Below are positions 7,122 to 9,465 of a stretch of 9,465 bases of DNA, one piece after another. Source of the DNA: an uncultured Rhodospirillaceae bacterium (GTDB taxonomy: Bacteria > Pseudomonadota > Alphaproteobacteria > Thalassobaculales > Thalassobaculaceae); NCBI GenBank assembly GCA_937891725.1, contig CALAHL010000793.1, forward strand, positions 1 to 9,465. The letters are read 5' to 3'. Numbering within the stretch: position 1 is the first letter of the stretch; each line of letters begins with the position of its first letter. The position numbers and the translations under genes are program-made. The notes under the pieces are model-generated. The model ran no database searches. It was not told the origin of the DNA and saw nothing but the letters and a program-made list of their open reading frames with translations.

Positions 7122-8768
7122 TTAGCCGCCGAGCTGTCTCTTACGCTCAGCCGCGTCGATCCAGATGTTCTCGAGCGACTGGTTCAGATAGTGGCTCGGA
7201 GCGATCTTCCAGCCATGCACATAGGAGCGGTACGGATTGATTTTGTACCACCACAGAGTGATGAACTGAGAGGCGAGGTCATCCAGGACCCGCTTCTCGT
7301 ACCGTTGGAACAACCCCTTCTGCTCGTCAAATGTCTCGGCCTTCAGCAGATCGACGTAGATCTGCTCCAGCTCCGCATCTTCGAAGTTCGAGTAGTTGGC
7401 ACCGCCGGACGGCAGGAACTTCGAGATATCGGCAATCGGATTGACGACAGCCTGACAGTTGAAGTCCAGCGAGACGTCGAAGTTCTTCTGCTTCTGGAGG
7501 GTTGCATAGAACGGCGAGGACGGCTGAACCCACTGCTCGACATCCGCACCGATCTGCTTCCACTGGTCGATCGCCCAGGTGCCGACGACCTTGTAAGGCT
7601 GGTCGACGCCGCGGTTGTGCAAGGTGAACTTCAGATTCTCGTGGCCGGCTTCCTTAAGCAGACGACGCGCTTCTGCCCGGTTCGCCTCGAGATCCCGACC
7701 GTAGCCGGCGATGTTTTTCTCGAGGTATTCCGGGGTGCTGGACAGCGGGTGACCCGGGAACCCGATACCCCCAACCGTCTTCACGATGGCGATCTTCGAG
7801 AGATACTCGGAGCCGCCTTGCCGGTCGAGCGCCAAGGACAGCGCCCGGCGAACCCGGGGGTCGTCGAACGGCTTGACTTCGTGGTTCGGGGTCACGATCA
7901 GCACGCAGTTCCAGTCGCTTTCCTGCACGACGATGTCGTCGCCGAGAGCCGACACCAGATCGTCACGTGCTTTCGGCGGGAAGCCGCGGAACTCGATATC
8001 GGCCTGACCGCCGCGAATCGCCTGCAGGCGAACCGACATCTTCGGCGCGATGATCGACATGAAGCCGTCGAGATACGGCATGCCCTCGTGATAGTAATCC
8101 GGGTTCTTCACACCCTTCACGTGGCTGCCCTGAACGTGCTCGACGAACTTGAACGGGCCGGAGCCGTTGACGTTCGTCTGGTGCCATGTGTAGCCGTGCT
8201 CATCCAGGTCCTTCTTCGCGTAGATGAAGTTGAACGGCATGGCGACCGACGGGATGAACGTGCCCGACGGGAAAGACAGATTGAAGACCACGGTCGTCGC
8301 ATCGGGGGCTTCCACCGACTCGACCATCTTGAAGTAGGCCTTCCGATTCGACGCGATCCCTTCCGGCGGGAATGCGAGCTTGTCGAAGGTGGCCTTGATG
8401 TCCGCGGAGGTCAGCGGGGTTCCATCGTGGAACTTGACGCCTTCGCGGATCTTGAATGTGTAGGTCTTGCCGCCGTTGGTCGGCTCCGGCACGCCACCGA
8501 CGCACAGGTCGCAGACGAAATCGGTCGGCGAGGACGGGTTGTCCGGATTGACCCGGATCAGCAGGCTGTAGAACGGCCGGATCGGGTGGATCATGCCGAA
8601 GGTGGATTCGATATGCGCGTCATAGGACGGAATATCGCTGCCGACAACCAGCCGAAGCTCGCCCCCGTATTGCGGCTCTTGAGCCAATGCCGGGGTGGCC
8701 GCGGCCGTAAGCGCGAGCGCCGACCCGAAGGTGGCGGCGCCGAGGGCCTTGGTCAAACGTGAATACAT
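7122..8768 (-). CDS. peptide-class ABC transporter substrate-binding protein (SBP_bac_5)
   Basis: This 548-residue periplasmic receptor delivers substrate to the permeases encoded just downstream. Residues 1-29 are a Sec signal peptide: basic start, hydrophobic core FGSALALTAAA, then ALA before Q30. The mature start PQYGGELRLV (32-41) and the blocks GGKTYTFKIREGVKFHDGTP (99-118), SADIKATFDKL (121-131), NGSGPFKF (201-208), DDPRVRRALSLALDR (302-316) and EARRLLKEAG (366-375) are family 5 hallmarks. Full length is kept. Four cysteines are seen: a CDLC pair (C86, C89) at the place where relatives read like LAESW, plus C288 and C438. The pairs could form disulfides in the periplasm. The reading frame stays open 216 codons upstream, but AAGGAGA 8 nt before the ATG at 8766-8768 and the signal peptide fix this start. 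The GC-rich hairpin after the stop favours its overproduction. Ligands in this family range from peptides to nickel, opines and sugars; none is indicated here. Confidence 0.93.
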   Translation of the reverse strand: MYSRLTKALGAATFGSALALTAAATPALAQEPQYGGELRLVVGSDIPSYDAHIESTFGMIHPIRPFYSLLIRVNPDNPSSPTDFVCDLCVGGVPEPTNGGKTYTFKIREGVKFHDGTPLTSADIKATFDKLAFPPEGIASNRKAYFKMVESVEAPDATTVVFNLSFPSGTFIPSVAMPFNFIYAKKDLDEHGYTWHQTNVNGSGPFKFVEHVQGSHVKGVKNPDYYHEGMPYLDGFMSIIAPKMSVRLQAIRGGQADIEFRGFPPKARDDLVSALGDDIVVQESDWNCVLIVTPNHEVKPFDDPRVRRALSLALDRQGGSEYLSKIAIVKTVGGIGFPGHPLSSTPEYLEKNIAGYGRDLEANRAEARRLLKEAGHENLKFTLHNRGVDQPYKVVGTWAIDQWKQIGADVEQWVQPSSPFYATLQKQKNFDVSLDFNCQAVVNPIADISKFLPSGGANYSNFEDAELEQIYVDLLKAETFDEQKGLFQRYEKRVLDDLASQFITLWWYKINPYRSYVHGWKIAPSHYLNQSLENIWIDAAERKRQLGG

Positions 8769-9107
8769 ATAAACGTCTCCTTCCTGTTCGATCTCGGGAG
8801 GTCCGTTCTGTCGCGGCCCTTTTCCCAGTCGCGCACATGTCCACTCGCGCACCCTTAAGAAGGGTTCGAGCAGACAGATCACGGTTTCATGGAGGACGTG
8901 CGCATGTTTCCTCCCACCCTGTATTCTCTTTCGACCCGATATGTTTTGGTCCATCGGTTGTCGCGTCTCTCGACGTTTGTATACAGTTTCACGGCGCGGG
9001 TGCGCGGTCAAGAACGAGACGCTCTGGAACCGGCGGAAAACCGGGAAAAACACTATGACGTGAACTGGGTCACAGCGGTGGCACCGGTCGATATTACGGA
9101 GGAATGA
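8769..9107. promoter_or_regulatory. 339-bp divergent intergenic regulatory region
   Basis: This gap separates the divergent binding-protein operon and the HAD hydrolase gene and must hold both promoters. Its first part is the long 5' leader of the binding-protein mRNA. That leader contains a small hairpin (ACCCTT 8851-8856 with AAGGGT 8860-8865) and an 8-bp direct repeat TCGCGCAC at 8829-8836 and 8845-8852, 16 bp apart. I found no convincing sigma-70 promoter for the binding-protein operon. TTGACC (minus strand, 9011-9006) lies 22 nt from TATACA, too far apart. No additional gene was recognised. Confidence 0.6.
8958..8985 (+). promoter_or_regulatory. candidate HAD gene promoter with overlapping TGTATACA operator
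   Basis: TTGTCG (8958-8963) and TATACA (8980-8985) are 16 nt apart and match the sigma-70 -35 and -10 consensus at 4 of 6 positions each, facing the hydrolase gene. The -10 is part of the perfect palindrome TGTATACA (8978-8985), resembling the core of sites used by GntR-superfamily (FadR/FCD) repressors. A bound repressor would block the promoter. Neither the promoter nor the regulator is proven, and no gntR gene is in the window. Confidence 0.35.
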
Positions 9108-9465
9108 ATGACGGACGGCTCGATCAAGGCGCTTGTTTTCGACGTTTTCGGCACGGTGGTCGATTGGCGGACCAGTGTGGCGCGCGAGGTCGAGACGGTG
9201 GCGAAAGCCAAAGGCTGGACGGTTGATGCGACCGCGTTCGCGGTCACGTGGCGGGCCAAATACCAGCCGTCGATGGATCCCGTACGCCGCGGCGAGAAGC
9301 CCTATGCCCGGCTCGACGACTTGCACCGGGAAAGTCTGAAGGCGGTCCTGACCGAGTCCGGTCTTGCCGACAGTCTCGACGGGGAGGAGTTGGAGCATCT
9401 GAATCGGGCCTGGCATCGCCTGACCCCGTGGCCGGACAGCGTTCCGGGCCTGACCCGGCTCAAGA
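9108..9465 (+). CDS. HAD hydrolase, haloacid dehalogenase type II-like (5' part)
   Basis: The first 119 codons of a gene continue past the right edge. ALVFDVFGTVVDWRTSV (8-24) is HAD motif I of the type II haloacid dehalogenase group, with D12 the nucleophile that forms the covalent ester and T16 in the GT pair. WRAKY (48-52), with R49 probably matching the substrate-binding Arg after the nucleophile in L-2-haloacid dehalogenases, and YARLDDLHRESL (66-77) belong to the helical cap region, as does WHRLTPWPDSVPGL (102-115). Motifs II-IV lie outside the window. GGAGGA (9098-9103) is 4 nt before ATG 9108-9110. An ATG at 9104 is out of frame and touches the ribosome-binding site, so it is rejected. 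Many such proteins do not act on haloacids, so the substrate is open. It is divergent from the importer operon and may share its regulation. Confidence 0.85.
   Translation, partial: MTDGSIKALVFDVFGTVVDWRTSVAREVETVAKAKGWTVDATAFAVTWRAKYQPSMDPVRRGEKPYARLDDLHRESLKAVLTESGLADSLDGEELEHLNRAWHRLTPWPDSVPGLTRLK

Noticed and set aside
5781..8762. A 993-codon open frame on the plus strand
   Set aside because: It runs antisense through the binding-protein gene, the DppB-type permease and part of the DppC-type permease, all of which have full family motifs. Its His/Arg/Gln-rich translation has no recognisable domain. It is a codon-bias shadow of high-GC genes.
8769..9416. 216-codon N-terminal extension of the binding-protein frame
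   Set aside because: The frame is open by chance through the intergenic region and into the antisense of the HAD gene. A clear signal peptide and ribosome-binding site place the start at 8768.

Overview
The window looks like ordinary chromosomal DNA from a high-GC, Gram-negative bacterium. Codon choice and protein style suggest an alphaproteobacterium, perhaps Rhodospirillales-like. That placement is a judgement from sequence character only. There are no rRNA or tRNA genes, CRISPR arrays, insertion sequences or phage genes.

Left part (1-2354). The last 15 codons of an unidentified plus-strand gene are followed by a complete class V, PLP-dependent aminotransferase of the serine/alanine-glyoxylate type (91-1260). 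It converges on a minus-strand azlC-azlD pair (2354 down to 1306) that should encode a two-subunit amino-acid exporter. A 12-bp hairpin sits between the two converging stop codons.

Centre and right (2571-8768). All parts of one dipeptide/oligopeptide-class (SBP_bac_5) ABC importer are present, but split. A fused double ATPase (2571-4457) is on the plus strand and ends at a strong terminator. The binding protein and the two permeases form a minus-strand operon (8768 down to 5120) with its own strong terminator. Between the converging halves lies a minus-strand ArsR-family repressor (4558-4938). It has a vicinal Cys pair in its C-terminal region, like arsenite-sensing ArsR proteins, but no ars genes are in view. 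A long GC-rich hairpin between the binding-protein and permease genes probably lowers permease output relative to the binding protein.

Right edge (8769-9465). A 339-bp divergent intergenic region separates the binding-protein gene from the 5' end of a type II (haloacid dehalogenase-like) HAD hydrolase, cut by the window end. A TGTATACA palindrome, similar to GntR/FadR-type operators, coincides with the best -10 element for the hydrolase gene.

Taken together, the region reads as uptake and metabolism of small organic nitrogen or acid compounds: import, hydrolysis, transamination and amino-acid export. The substrates cannot be read from the sequence. I found no clear evidence of an undescribed system. 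The most useful leads are the ArsR gene inside a split importer locus and the regulatory sites in the intergenic regions.
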